Shown here: positions 29,488 to 45,859 of the stretch, piece by piece | Layout of the letters: the number at the start of each line of letters is the position of its first letter | How positions within the stretch are numbered: the first letter of the stretch is position 1 | Assembly (NCBI GenBank): GCA_014529385.2 | Contig: CM043944.1 | Coordinates: forward strand, 59,967,268-60,031,267 | DNA: 64,000 nucleotides | DNA from: Adiantum capillus-veneris | Taxonomy: Eukaryota; Streptophyta; Polypodiopsida; Polypodiales; Pteridaceae | Direction of reading: 5' to 3' | Notes under the pieces: generated by a model | Told to the model about the DNA's origin: nothing | Seen by the model: only the letters and a program-made list of their open reading frames with translations | The model's database searches: none | Translations under genes and position numbers: made by a program

Positions 29488-30993
29488 GGTTTATGATCTT
29501 ATTGGAGTTGAGCGGTCGGACTTGAAGTGCGTGTAATGCAAGGTGAGTGCTTGGGAGAAACAAAGGAAGAGTGCCTAATGCAAGTACCAATTATGGGACA
29601 TTCTATATGCATATGAGAAATTTGTCAAACAAAAGCATACAATGTGAAAGATGGAGTTGATGGGTGCTTCAAAGAGCAAATGTAGCACATGTGACATCAA
29701 AGGATGTCGCAATAGCTTTCACATTTCCAAGAAGGTTTTTCAATGTAGAAGCTTTTCCACTCATACCTCAATGTGCTCAATGTGTGAGTGTCTTTTGGAC
29801 TTCCTCCTTCACTTCACCGGACTTAAAATACATAGATTTCGACTCTTATGCTCACATATACCAGCTTGAGCGACACAACATAAATATGCTCAACTCTTCT
29901 AAGTTGAGCAGTTTCTAGAATAACTGACCCTTAGATCACAGATAATATTACTTGAAGCTTTGGGACTAACGCCTCGCTCATTTAGTGGCTTGGCTGCCTG
30001 ACTTTGACTTTTATGCCATGTATTTTTAATGGCAACTTGGACGTACCTATTCAAGGCCAAAAACCCAATTCCATAAGTTCTTGGAAATTCAGGCCTCTTC
30101 CATTGTGTTGGTCTATGGATGCAACCATTTTGTTGAGCAGTGGCATACTTCGGCTCCTCTTGACTTGCTTGTCGTATGTTGACACTACTTTGTGAAACAA
30201 GTTCTTTGGCTGTTGTAGTAACTACTAGAGCCTTTGATTTATTTCCCATGAGAAGCGGTTGTCGACATGTGTGGGTTCTCTGTGATTGAGTTTCCCCTAG
30301 CAATTTCAGAACCCGCCTTGTCTTTTGTCCATGTATGACTGTCTTTTGCATTTGCTCTTTTTTCTTGATGACTTGATGGATGTTAGGCTTCTATATCCAT
30401 ACCTGGGTATTTCCATTATAGACGCCTTGCTTTTGTAGTTGAAGATGAGGTATCCACCTGGAGGTTGTGCATGAGGGAAAATCCTTTAACGAGGTAGCAT
30501 AGGTAGACAATCTTAGGAAGTAATAGGATCATTTTATTGTTTAGGGAGCCAAATAGGGGGTACCAACTGAAACTATTTACTATTAAAAAAACATGAAATT
30601 TATTTATAGTATACTTAGTATGTGCCTCTAATTTCATAAGCATGTCAAATTATAGGGTAACTCATGAGATACCCTCCAAAAAGTGAAGTAAAAGGAAGCT
30701 GGTAGTGACACGGAGAGAGACTGAGAGAGGGAGAGAGGCCGCGTGTCAACGGGTCGAGAGGGAGCCATATTTTCTTTTGCATGAATCGCAGGTGAGGAGT
30801 TTTGTGTGTGTCGTGCAGTGGAGGCAGGGGCGGACGTGGTGCAGTCGAGGCATGGAATTGCAGAGGGAGTTAGGGGGAAGCGCAAGCGAGGACGAAGCCA
30901 AGCAAATGTTGAGAGGGCCCTCTTCTACAGGCTGAGAAAGAGATATGGGGAGGGAGCTCTATAGGGAGTTTCTCAATGAGCAACATGGACAAC
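29488..30993. other. Gene-free stretch
   Basis: No convincing gene. A 150-codon minus-strand frame (29899-30351) and an overlapping 84-codon plus-strand frame (29664-29918) show no domain I recognise. The sequence from 30700 to 30960 is GA-rich. Confidence 0.45.
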
Positions 30994-30994
30994 A

Positions 30995-31075
<81 letters not shown>
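30994..31075. repeat. (CT)n microsatellite
   Basis: About 80 bp of CT with one interruption (TCC near 31021). Confidence 0.95.
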
Positions 31076-31077
<2 letters not shown>

Positions 31078-32142
31078 CAGCGTTGTCCATGTTTGTTTGA
31101 TGCACAAATTTGGTGTGTCTTGAGGTAGGTGAGAGGGGATGGAACACAGAGGACGGAGAGCAATGGCGGAAGCAGTCTAGGTCGGAATGCATGCAGCACA
31201 AGAACAGGTGTAAATAGGCAACACTTTGCTTTCACGCGGGTGGAAAACGGAATCTTTCAAGCTAATTAATTAATGAAATACGAAGTAGACCCAGTATGTA
31301 CCTTCGATTTTTGAAAAATCCCATTTTAGCAGGAATCTGCAACGATCCTCTCGTTAACATTTTGCTTGCCCCTTTTTCCACTCCCTATTCTGTCCGACAC
31401 ACTACTGCCTGGTAGCCTAGACTGCGGCATGCATAGCAACGGTGCAGACATAGCTGCCCTGCAGCTGCTTGACGAGAATTGGGGGAGAGGAACAAGCCTT
31501 CCCTACAACAACCTACACACAGTTTCCTTGGAGCGCGTGCCTGGGAGAGAGCTGCCTTGCAAACATCTGCCAAAATTCAGCAAGCCCCGTCAACAAGAGC
31601 CGCTGAGCTGAGATTTTTTTTTTTGGTTTTAGAGAGTCGATGCATAGACAGCGTGAGAGGTCGGTTTAGATGGTTAGCGAGAGAGTCTCGTGGGGGATGT
31701 AGTGAGGTCGAATCCCCATATGCTCAACAATAGTTTTGTTCCAGGTCTCGATAGAATGAGAAAGAACTTGAAATGTTCAAAGATTCCAGTATGTAGCCAT
31801 CGTGATAGTCTACTATTATGGGTTAAGAACTTAAATTGCCATGACTTTAAAGTTTGAGCGCTTCATTCAAAAGAACCAAATAATCATACTGCTTACAAGT
31901 CACGATGACCAGCTTCACCATACAAACCCACAGACGAAGAAGGTGGAGAACAAATGGAACCTCTGCTATGAAGAGAGGACACCGTCGAGCTCTACGCCCA
32001 TGCTTCGCACATGGAGTTGCCAAAAAATTACATATGAGGCGTCTAGCGTCGCAGCTGGAAGACGTGCGATGGGGGTCGACCACTGGCTTTGTGTTCACAG
32101 AGCACTGCCAAGAAAGCAGGAATAAAGGCTACACAAGCAAAC
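31076..32142. other. Upstream region of the PPR gene
   Basis: About 1 kb without a clear gene. A weak tRNA-like segment lies at 31660-31733. Short frames around 31366-31733 on both strands have no domain. The PPR promoter should be here, but I see no convincing TATA box close to the start. Confidence 0.4.
31660..31733 (+). other. Possible tRNA-derived (SINE-like) segment
   Basis: GGTTTAGATGGTTAGCG resembles a D-arm/A-box and GAGGTCGAATCCCC, about 40 bases later, resembles a T-arm/B-box. The spacing fits a tRNA-derived promoter, but the anticodon and acceptor stems do not fold well, so it is not a functional tRNA gene. No flanking duplication was found. Confidence 0.2.
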
Positions 32143-34947
32143 ATGGAGAGGAAGAGAATGAGTCTTTCTTTTGTGAGCTCACTTAAAGACTGTTCTAAGA
32201 AAAAGGATTTGTACCAAGGCAGTAGGTTACATGCTGATATTTGCGACAGGGGGTTACTTGAAAAGAACGCATACTTAGGGAACACGTTGGTCAGTATGTA
32301 TGTCAAGTGCGGTTCACCTGCCATGGCACAACAAGTCTTCGACGAACTTCCTATGCGGGATGTTGTCTCTTGGAACACACTGATTGCAGGATATGCCCAA
32401 CAGGGGCACGGCCAGGAAGCTCTGGGTTGTTTTCAGCAGATGCAAAGCGAGGGCGTCTCTCCAGATGCAATCACCTATGCGTGCATCTTGAAGGCATGTG
32501 GCTCTATGCAAGATGCTGATATGGGCACAAAAATTCATGATGATATTGTTAATCAGGGGCTGTTGCAAAAAAATGTCGTGCTTGGCAATGCCTTGGTCGA
32601 CATGTATGCTAAATGTGGTGCTCTTGAGAAAGCACAAAAAGTGCTTGAGGAGCTTTCTGTCTGGGACGTCATCTCTTGGAATACATTGATCACGGGACAC
32701 GTGCAACAGGAGCAGGGCCAGAAAGCTCTAGGCTGTTTTGAGCGGATGCAAAGCGAGGGCCTCTCTCCTGATGCAATCACCTACACGTGCATCTTGAAGG
32801 CATGTGGCTCTATGCAAGATGCTGATATGGGCATAAAAATTTATGCTGATATTGTTAGTCAGGGGTTGTTGGAAAACGATGTCGTGCTTTGCACTGCCTT
32901 GGTCGACATGTATGTGAAATGTGGTTTACTTCAAAAAGCACAAAGAGTGCTCCAGGAGCTTCGTGTCCCGGATGTTGTCTCGTGGAATGCACTGATTGCA
33001 GGATATGCCCAACAGGGGCAAGGCAAGGAAGCTCTGGGCTGTTTTCAGCAGATGCAAAGTGAGGGCGTCTCTCCAAATGCAATCACCTACACGTGCATCT
33101 TGAAGGCATGTGGCTCAATGCAAGATGTTGATATGGGCACAAAAATTCATGATGATATTGTTAGTCACGGCCTGTTGCAAAGAAATGTCGTGCTTGGCAC
33201 TGCCTTGGTTGACATGTATGCCAAATGTGGTGCACTTCAAAAAGCACAAAAAGTGCTCAAAGAGCTCTCTGTCTGGGATGTCGTCTCTTGGAATGCATTG
33301 ATTGCGGGATACGCACAACAGGGGCAGGGCCGGGAAGCTCTGGGCTGTTTTCAGCGGATGCAAAACGAGGGCCTCTCTCCAGATGCAATCACCTATGTCT
33401 GCAGCTTGAAAGCATGTGGCTCTACGCAAGATGCTGATATGGGCACAAAAATTCACGCTGATATTGTTAGTCAGGGGATGTTGAAGAAAGATGTCGTGCT
33501 AGGCAATGCCTTGGTCGACATGTATGCAAAATGTGGTTTACTTCAGAAAGCACAAATAGTGCTTGAGGAGCTTCATGTACGGGACGTAGTCTCGTGGAAT
33601 GCACTGATTGCAGGGTATGCCCAACAGGGACAGGGCAAGGAAGCGCTGAGCTGTTATCAGCAGATGCAAAGCGAGGGCCTCTCTCTAGATGCAATCACCT
33701 ACGCGTGTGTCTTGAAGGCATGTGGCTCTATGCAAGATGCTGTTATGGGCATAAAAATTCACGATGATATTGTTAGTCAGGGGCTGTTGCAGAAAAATGT
33801 TGTGCTTGGCAATGCCTTGGTTGACATGTACGCCAAATGTGGTGCTCTTCAGAAAGCACAAGAAGTGCTTGAGGAGCTTTCTGTCTGGAATGTTGTCTCT
33901 TGGAATGCATTGATTGCGGGATACGCACAACAGGGGCAGGGCCAGGAAGCTTTGGGCTGTTTTCAGCGGATGCAAAGTGAGGGCCTCTCTCCAGATGCAA
34001 TCACCTACGTCTGCATCTTGAAGGCATGTGGCTCTATGCAAGATGCTGATATAGGCACAAAAATTCACAATGATATTGTTAGTCAGGGGCTGTTACGAAA
34101 CCATGTCGTGCTTGGCAATGCCTTGGTCGACATGTATGCCAAATGTGGTGCACTTCAGAAAGCACAAGAAGTGCTTGAGGAGCTTTCTGTCTGGGACGTC
34201 GTCTCTTGGAATTCAATGATCACGGGATTTGCGCAACAGGGGCAGGGCCAGGAAGCACTGCGTTGTTTTCAGCGGATGCAAAGGGAGGGTCTCTCTCCAG
34301 ATGCAATCACCTACATCTGCATCTTGAAGGCATGTGGCTCTACACAAGATGCTGATATGGGCACAAAGATTCACGCTGATATTGTTAGTCAAGGGATGTT
34401 GAAAGATGATGTTGTGCTTGGCAATACCTTGGTCGACATGTATGCGAAATGTGGTTTAGTTGAGAAAGCACAAAGAGTGCTTGACGAGCTTCGTGTCCGG
34501 GACGTTGTCTCATGGAATGCACTGATTGCAGGATATGCCCAACAGGGGCAGGGCAAGGAAGCCCTAGGCTGTTTTCAGCGGATGCAAAGCGAGGGCCTCT
34601 CTCCAGATGCAATTACCTTGAAGGCATGTGGCTCTACGCAAGATACTGATGTGGGCATAAAAATTCATGCTGATATCATTAGTCAGGGGCTGTTGAAAAA
34701 AGATGTTGTACTGGGCAACGCCTTGGTCGACATGTTTGCTAAATGTGGCGCACTTCAGAAAGCACAAAGAGTGCTTGAGGATCTTCCAGTCCGGAATGTG
34801 GACTCTTGGAACGCACTGATTGCAGGATATGCTGAACAGGGGCAGGGACAGGAAGCTCTGATCTGTTTTCAGCGGATGCAGAGCGAGTGTATCTCGCCAA
34901 ATTCAGCCACCTATACTTTCATCTTGAAGGCTATGCTCACATGTTGA
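32143..34947 (+). CDS. PLS-class pentatricopeptide repeat protein, 934 aa, nine near-identical triads
   Basis: The start is the ATG at 32143 (MERKRMSLSF); the next ATG, at 32158, is equally possible. PPR proteins bind organelle RNA in a base-specific way, and PLS types usually guide C-to-U editing in plastids or mitochondria. After a leader with LHADICDRGLLEKNAYLG, the protein consists of nine copies of a unit of about 102 residues (306 bp): DVVSWNALIAGYAQQGQG, then EALGCFQRMQSEGLSPDAIT, KACGSMQDADMGTKIH, and NALVDMYAKCG. Unit 8 lacks about five residues after DAIT. Near the end the frame stops at ILKAMLTC, because a short partial duplication (TTGAAGGC twice, 20 bp apart) shifts the frame. 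The expected E and DYW domains are missing and are not recognisable downstream. It may partner a separate DYW protein or be C-terminally truncated. There are no internal stops. Confidence 0.92.
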   Translation: MERKRMSLSFVSSLKDCSKKKDLYQGSRLHADICDRGLLEKNAYLGNTLVSMYVKCGSPAMAQQVFDELPMRDVVSWNTLIAGYAQQGHGQEALGCFQQMQSEGVSPDAITYACILKACGSMQDADMGTKIHDDIVNQGLLQKNVVLGNALVDMYAKCGALEKAQKVLEELSVWDVISWNTLITGHVQQEQGQKALGCFERMQSEGLSPDAITYTCILKACGSMQDADMGIKIYADIVSQGLLENDVVLCTALVDMYVKCGLLQKAQRVLQELRVPDVVSWNALIAGYAQQGQGKEALGCFQQMQSEGVSPNAITYTCILKACGSMQDVDMGTKIHDDIVSHGLLQRNVVLGTALVDMYAKCGALQKAQKVLKELSVWDVVSWNALIAGYAQQGQGREALGCFQRMQNEGLSPDAITYVCSLKACGSTQDADMGTKIHADIVSQGMLKKDVVLGNALVDMYAKCGLLQKAQIVLEELHVRDVVSWNALIAGYAQQGQGKEALSCYQQMQSEGLSLDAITYACVLKACGSMQDAVMGIKIHDDIVSQGLLQKNVVLGNALVDMYAKCGALQKAQEVLEELSVWNVVSWNALIAGYAQQGQGQEALGCFQRMQSEGLSPDAITYVCILKACGSMQDADIGTKIHNDIVSQGLLRNHVVLGNALVDMYAKCGALQKAQEVLEELSVWDVVSWNSMITGFAQQGQGQEALRCFQRMQREGLSPDAITYICILKACGSTQDADMGTKIHADIVSQGMLKDDVVLGNTLVDMYAKCGLVEKAQRVLDELRVRDVVSWNALIAGYAQQGQGKEALGCFQRMQSEGLSPDAITLKACGSTQDTDVGIKIHADIISQGLLKKDVVLGNALVDMFAKCGALQKAQRVLEDLPVRNVDSWNALIAGYAEQGQGQEALICFQRMQSECISPNSATYTFILKAMLTC

Positions 34948-37213
34948 AGGCATGTGGCCTTACGCAAGACGCTGACGTTCATGATGAGATTCTTAAATCA
35001 AGCTAGAGGGGATCCACTTTGAAATGGCCGAATTTCCAATTCACAAGGCCCATCACTCAAGTGCTACTGTGCTGGCAAAATATGGATGAAACAAACACAA
35101 AGGGGCAAGCAAGCAGCTCCTAGATGGTAGTATCTCAATGGTCGTACCCCCCATACAGATTGGAATTGTGCTTGAATGCAAAAGTGGAGCTAGCGTACCA
35201 TGCATTGCTTTACATGATAAAAATGCCAAGAAGATCCTAGTCTCTCAACAAATTTGGAAAATACTTTGTTAATCACATCTACAGACCCCATTGTAAGTGA
35301 AGACTTGCAATGTCATGCTGTGCATTGATACCCCTAGTGAAGGATCATGTGGCTCCATAGGCTGCAACCATTGAAACTGAAGCATCAGAGTCCATTTTGG
35401 AACATAAGCCACTTTGAGAAGGGAAAGCCTAATGTCCAACGGGGAATTTCCAACAAATGTTATGAATCCTGATCAAAGAATCCAAGAGGTTTGCCTACTT
35501 TCAGGGTGGACTTGGTACTGGATTCCTCAGCACTAGGACCATCACCATGGGTGAAAAAAAGCAAAGAATCAGATTTATCTGCCAAAGTACCCTTCACACG
35601 GGGCGAGTCCAAGCCAAGTCTTGGTGCCGAAAGCACTAGTCCAAGATAACTAAATTATGTGATGGTTATGACCCTCACAGGGCTGAAGGCCAGTCAAGAC
35701 CAGAAAACAGCTCAGCAGGGTGGCTGACTACAAAGAAGTCTTTGGAGGTGTAAGGAGGCCAAACAAAGATGTGGCTACCAAAACCACACCTTAGCTTTGC
35801 AATGCAAGATAAACAACTCCACAAAGAGGCATGCAAATAGAGGCAAACACAGAAAATACACAAGTATCTACAAGTAAGGGAGATTGCACAGGTGCTACTT
35901 CTATGGCCTCACACAAGGCACAATTATCCGAAACCAAGGTAATTGTGGCTAGCAAAGGACCAAAGTTCACAAGATAGAGAATATTTAATTCTCCTAAAAC
36001 CAAAATACTTAGCTTCAAAGAAGGGCTTCCAGACTCAGAGCGAACCTTTGCGATCGAACGCAAAATCGACAGAGCACCTTAAATTTAAAATAAAGAGGAA
36101 GGGATCGTAGCTTTGGAAGAGCAAAATCCAAAGCTCTAGGTAGTGTCACATTTATGTGATGGTGAAGAGAGCTAGCAAGCATAAGCGCAGATAAAGAACC
36201 ACAATTATTCCTTTTTGCAACCTACATAAAACATACTAAGAGAACATAATATTTCCTAGCAATGTACGTGGGATTGAGCACATATGATAATGTTTGCGTG
36301 ATTCAAAAAAAAAAGAAAAAGTGCAATGTCATTGGTAGTGTAGTGTGATCAGCTACAACACAGGAGGATACTTTTGTAAGGTAATACAACCACCACAAAA
36401 CAGATTTTTCTTGGCACACTTTATTATGTTTGTAGGAAGGTAAACTTCAAAACACCTCATCCAGTCTATAAAAGATAAAGAGGTCAAAATGAGCTAAATA
36501 GCACAACTCTATTTCTTTGACAATCCCATATTTATGCACCACCGTATGTCTACACATTCACCCTTGCATCTCCTAGTGCTTGAAACAATTGGACTTGTGT
36601 CAAAGCAATCTAATGGATAAACTAAGTATTTGTAAGGACACATAATATAGGTGCTTATTAGATACATATGTAAACCATTTACTCTCCGTTTTTTGAAATT
36701 CTCACATGTAAATCTAGGAAAATCTAACAATGTTATAGAGTAAGTCACACCTTTGGCAATAGATCCCTTTGTATTGAGATAAAAAGATGTGTTTCATTAC
36801 ACACTACAATCACCTCTCTTATCAATTGTGTAGCCATGGTCCTAGTGAGATTAACCCTATTTTCAAACTTCTTTTCGTTTGTTTTGACTCCACTTCACTG
36901 TCTTGTCATCTCTGTATGTTTTATAAAAGGCATTTGGCACTCTTTTTCCTCTTTGCACCCTTGCATGTATTCATGTGTTGCATGTATTTGCAACACAAAT
37001 CCCTCAGACATGTACCTTATGCTATAGTCCATACTCCAAAAGCATCATGATCCCACCCCTAACTTAACATTGGGGGATCCTTCGTTAGTAAATCACTCAC
37101 ATCTATCAGTTTGACTTGTAATGATGCCAAAACATGTAAACTTTCGTCATGGTTCTATTCTTCTTCTTGGCTTGGAGACGTTCACTTTTGGTCATGATTC
37201 GTTGATACTCACA
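34948..37213. other. Gene-free stretch downstream of the PPR gene
   Basis: For the first 60 bp a further PPR-like piece is readable in another frame (AAGGCATGTGGCCTTACG). After that I see no gene. A 90-codon minus-strand frame at 35791-36063 is hydrophobic but shows no domain and is probably chance. Confidence 0.45.
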
Positions 37214-37481
37214 ACTGTAGCTTGTCTTTTTTACCCCCACTTACAAGCTTTATGATTGTAAGGAACTTTGGCCGATGGCTGTCCTCCTCAAGCACAGCAT
37301 CTATGTCAACGAAAAATGGCCTTTTCTTTTTAACACTTTTCCCTCAAACATTTGCAGCACCAATAGATAAGTATCCATTAAGAAATCTCTCATGCAAATC
37401 TGGAATGCTTGGACCAATAAATGTTTGCATTCCCTTCAAGTATGCATTACACTTTAGACTTTGAAGCACTAACATTGCCAT
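37214..37481 (-). pseudogene. Coding-like fragment, unrecognised
   Basis: Minus-strand frame from the ATG at 37481: MAMLVLQSLKCNAYLKGMQ, then FIGPSIPDLHERFLNGYLS, one TGA, then KKKRPFFVDIDAVLEED and RPKFLTIIKL. The composition is that of a real protein, and the single TGA (possibly from CGA) is the only break over about 88 codons. No family recognised. It could be an exon captured next to the Copia fragment or part of a decayed host gene. Confidence 0.35.
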
Positions 37482-37522
37482 GTTTGCACAACAGGCAACC
37501 ACCTACAAACTAATGTGCTCTT

Positions 37523-37746
37523 TGTTACCATATACATATGATAGTGATGTGTGTGAGCACTTGGGACCGCCGGGGCATTTTTTTCCTCACTAGGAGGTTT
37601 TTTCCCCCGTGCATTGTATATACGCCCATCATGCTAGGGCTAATCTATCTTTTCATTGCACACTAAGTAATACACTCTCTATTGTGTGTCTTTAGCTTCT
37701 TTGTCTTGTCCAAGTTGTGTGTTTTTCTGCAACCCTAATTCCAACA
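37523..37746 (+). repeat. 5' LTR of the decayed Copia copy
   Basis: 224 bp, collinear with the LTR of the intact Copia with scattered substitutions and small gaps. It is followed by the primer site TGGTATCAGAGC at 37749-37760. Confidence 0.9.
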
Positions 37747-40293
37747 ATTGGTATCAGAGCAAGTTGCATCCTCTCGAGCTTAGTCACCAGCAGCTCCAGC
37801 ACACGCCTGCTCACTTTCTTCGATTTCGGTGAGCTTTGGCGAGCGTTTGTAGGTCGACAACCTTTTTTTTTTTTTCCTTAGATTTTTGATTCGGACTCAT
37901 TCGGCCTGCGTTTCCAATACATGCAGTACTGCATATTCTATTTCGTCATTTTGTGCAAAATTTTTGTCAATGCCGTTTTCTGCATAATAGGTCCCTTACA
38001 TACTTCTACATTTTGTGTTATATAGCACGCGCTATTATTGCTTCATTTCTCCTCTTTTCGGGTAGTTTTTACATCAGGTACAGGCATTTGCCATAGCCGA
38101 CAATGACACAGATGTGTTCAAGATGTTTGTTGTTGATGATAAATTGGATGGGGACAATTACCCTATGTGGGCTTACATGATGCAATATGTTCTTGTGTCA
38201 AAGGGTGTCTGGAATATTGTGCAGGGCATTGATGTACTTCATGGTTCTAAGGATGTAGGCGATGTTGAGGATGTTGCTGCAAGGATTGCTACTGTTAGAG
38301 TTGTTTTGCCTATGATAGAATAAACTTTTTGGGATGTAAAAGATGCGTAAGCTCATACATTGATTGCGTTGTCTGTGAAGCGTACTATTACTCCTCACAT
38401 TCGTTCAATGAAATCTATAAAACAGGCTTGGGATATTCTTGCTGGTCTTTATGCAAGTCACAATGAGGCAAAAATTGCATTGCTACATAAAGAGCTGGAG
38501 TCGGAGATTATGCATGAGGAAGATGACATGGACACTTTCCTTGTTGGTGTCAAGGATATCAATGAGAAACTTATTTCTGCAGGAGAAGACATTTCAAAGA
38601 ATTCCCTTGTGCAGACTATTCTTGATGCTTTGCAAGATTCTCACTAGACATTTGCTAATACTTGGAGACTTATGACCCAAGGAAATCCTGAAGTCTTTAA
38701 GTTTGATGCTTGCATTATGCACATTGCTGTTGCAAGAGTTGCTTTCCAGAAAAAACAAGAATAGACAGCGTGCAGTTGAGCATGCCTTTATTGATGCTCA
38801 AAGAAAAGGTGGTAATAGCAATGCAACCACTTCTTATGATTCTTTTGTGAGTGAAAAATAACACGTTCCTAATGCTTCCGTTGGTAGCAATTCGTTTGGA
38901 AATTCTGGTGATAAGGGCAAAAAGAAGATGCGTTGTCATTATTGTAAAGCTAATGATCACTTGATCAAGCAGTGTCCTAAGTTGAAGGACAAAGAGGCTA
39001 AGAAGAAAGAGGTTGGTTCCACTACTAATGTTGGTTCCACTACAAGTGCATCTATTGTTGAGTCTTCTATGAAAGGAGACTATGATGCCGATGTTGATGC
39101 AGAATGGGCCTTTAGTGTAGAGTGTACTTATAATCCTACTGTCCATCACGCATGCATGTCATATGCTGTAGATTCACATGTGTAATATTTTAATAGTGGT
39201 GCTACAAAGCACATTACCTCACATCGCGATTTGTCCCTCATAGGAATTTAGTTACTTGTGCCAACAATGCCTCTTATCCGGTTTAGGGAGTTGGAAAGAT
39301 TGTGCTTATTGCTGCAAATGATAGTTCTTTCACACTTGTTGATGCACTTTATGTACATGGGATCAAGAAGAATCTTTTGTCTATATCTGCACTTGGTAGA
39401 CTTGGTCTTGTAGTCAAATTTGTGGATGACAGATGTACATTACATGATCGCAATTTTGGTAATGAAATTGTTGCATTAGGCATTTTATGCCGTGGGCTGT
39501 ATAAGCTCACTTTTTATGACAAGTGTGGGCAAAATTTTGCAAATGCAATTGTGGATTCAAAGGCTATTTCAGATGCAAAACTTTGGCATGCACGTTTTGG
39601 TCATCTGAATTTTACCAGTTTAATGTGTTTGCAAAAATCTGATATGGTTTCTTCTTTGCCGCCTCTTGAAGCACGTGTCAAACATGCTTGTGAAGGTTGT
39701 ATTCTAGGTAAGATGCAACGTTCCAAAGGATGGTTTAGTTAGGGCCACATGCAGGTTCCAACTTGGGCATAGTGTTGTTTGTGGGCCCATGCAAACTCCA
39801 TCCTTGGGGAATTACCTTTACTTCGTGACTTTTATTGATGATTATTCCAGGCATGCATGGGTATATCCGCTGAAAGCAAAGTCCGAAGTATTTATGTGCT
39901 TCAAACAATTTTTGGATATGGCTGAAAAGGTCTCGAAATGTATGATGGACACCCTCCATTCCGATCGAGGGGGGAGTATATGTCTCATGAATTTAATGCA
40001 TTCTGGCTAGTCCTGGGATAAAACGCCAATGTACAGTGCCTTATACGCCTCAGCAATATGGTGTTGTTGAGAGAAACTTATAGAAATGGCACGATGTATG
40101 GTTAAAAGTCAAGCTTTACCACATTCGTTTTGGCTTGAGACCATCATGTGTGCCACTTATGTACTTAACAGTCCTACAAAAGCTTTGGAGTCTATGACTT
40201 CATATGAAGCATGTCATGATAGAAAGCCTTCTATTGAGCACATGCGTGTTTTTGGCTGTTTGGTATATGCTTTGGTGACACAAAAACAACGCA
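37747..40293 (+). pseudogene. Decayed Copia element, 5' part (gag to integrase)
   Basis: Collinear with 23632-26180 of the intact element. Gag starts near 38094, where the ATG has become ATA. A zinc knuckle CHYCKANDHLIKQC is retained, and the integrase region is readable (FIDDYSRHAWVYPLKAKSEV). Many breaks: Gln codons changed to TAA or TAG (38322, 38348, 38645), Trp-Tyr-Phe at the protease site changed to include a stop (near 39183), and small indels in integrase. The homology ends exactly at ...CAACGCA (40293), matching position 26182 of the intact copy, where the 15.2-kb insertion starts. The other part resumes at 55475. Confidence 0.9.
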
Positions 40294-40329
40294 TTAGGAA
40301 AATTATGAACCCCAAAAGGGCCTTGTAAG

Positions 40330-45039
<4,710 letters not shown>

Positions 45040-45585
45040 CTTGTTGCAGTGCGGCCCGATGCTTGCACCTATGATGGGGAATACTCCCCACAGCTTTGCG
45101 CTCCAAATGAGCCCGCCCTCGATGGCTTTCCTACAGCTCGACCCCGTGAGCTCCTCCTTCCCAAGCCTCCTTGCACACACGGTTTTTCCTTGCTTCTTCT
45201 TCGACCCCGACTAAGTGGCCATGCCTGCACAGCCAAGCCTGGGCTTCGTCTTCTCCACCATGCGACATGAAAAACCCTCGTTCTCAAAATAGGTCCACAA
45301 CCTTCTCATGCTCTGATAGTAGTGTAAGAACTAGGGATGCTAGACCATAGGATCCTCCTCCCAACCTCCCATTATATAGGCAGGCTCCTAGCCCGTTGCC
45401 CTAGACGGATCCCATGTCCACATTGTCTAGCCCGGCCCCTGGCCGTAGTCCATGATCGCCCTAGTCCTTAGGTTTGGGCCTTGCCCCTACGGAACCCTTG
45501 TCCTGACACATAGCCTCAGCCCAAAAAACCCACTTTTTTCCAAAAAATTCAAGAAACCTCACTTTTACTCAAAACTTCTCCCCAA

Positions 45586-45587
<2 letters not shown>

Positions 45588-45625
<38 letters not shown>
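45588..45625. repeat. (TA)n microsatellite
   Basis: About 38 bp of alternating TA inside the TIR element, followed by CT-rich sequence to about 45860. Confidence 0.9.
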
Positions 45626-45626
<1 letters not shown>

Positions 45627-45859
45627 TCAAAAATCAATTTTCTCTCTATAAATCTCACAGCTAGACCTGTAAAATATGAAACTTTCCACCTTTTTTTATT
45701 TCCCTCCAAAATCACTCCTCTCTCTCTCTCTTCTCTCTCCTACTTTTCAACACACACTCCACCTCCTTCTTTCTCTCACTCCTCTCCCTCCCTCTTCTCT
45801 CTCCTACTTTTTAGCACACACACTTCCTCCTTCCCTCTCTTTGTTGCAGGTCCACTCCA

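Noticed and set aside
29899-30351. 150-codon minus-strand frame
   Set aside because: No recognisable domain, no homologue within the window, overlaps other random frames; could not be supported as a gene.
35791-36063. Hydrophobic 90-codon minus-strand frame
   Set aside because: Looks membrane-like but isolated, with no supporting context.
45320-45350. Another LTR primer site (GCTCTGATAG)
   Set aside because: Only nine bases match and no LTR pair was found around it.
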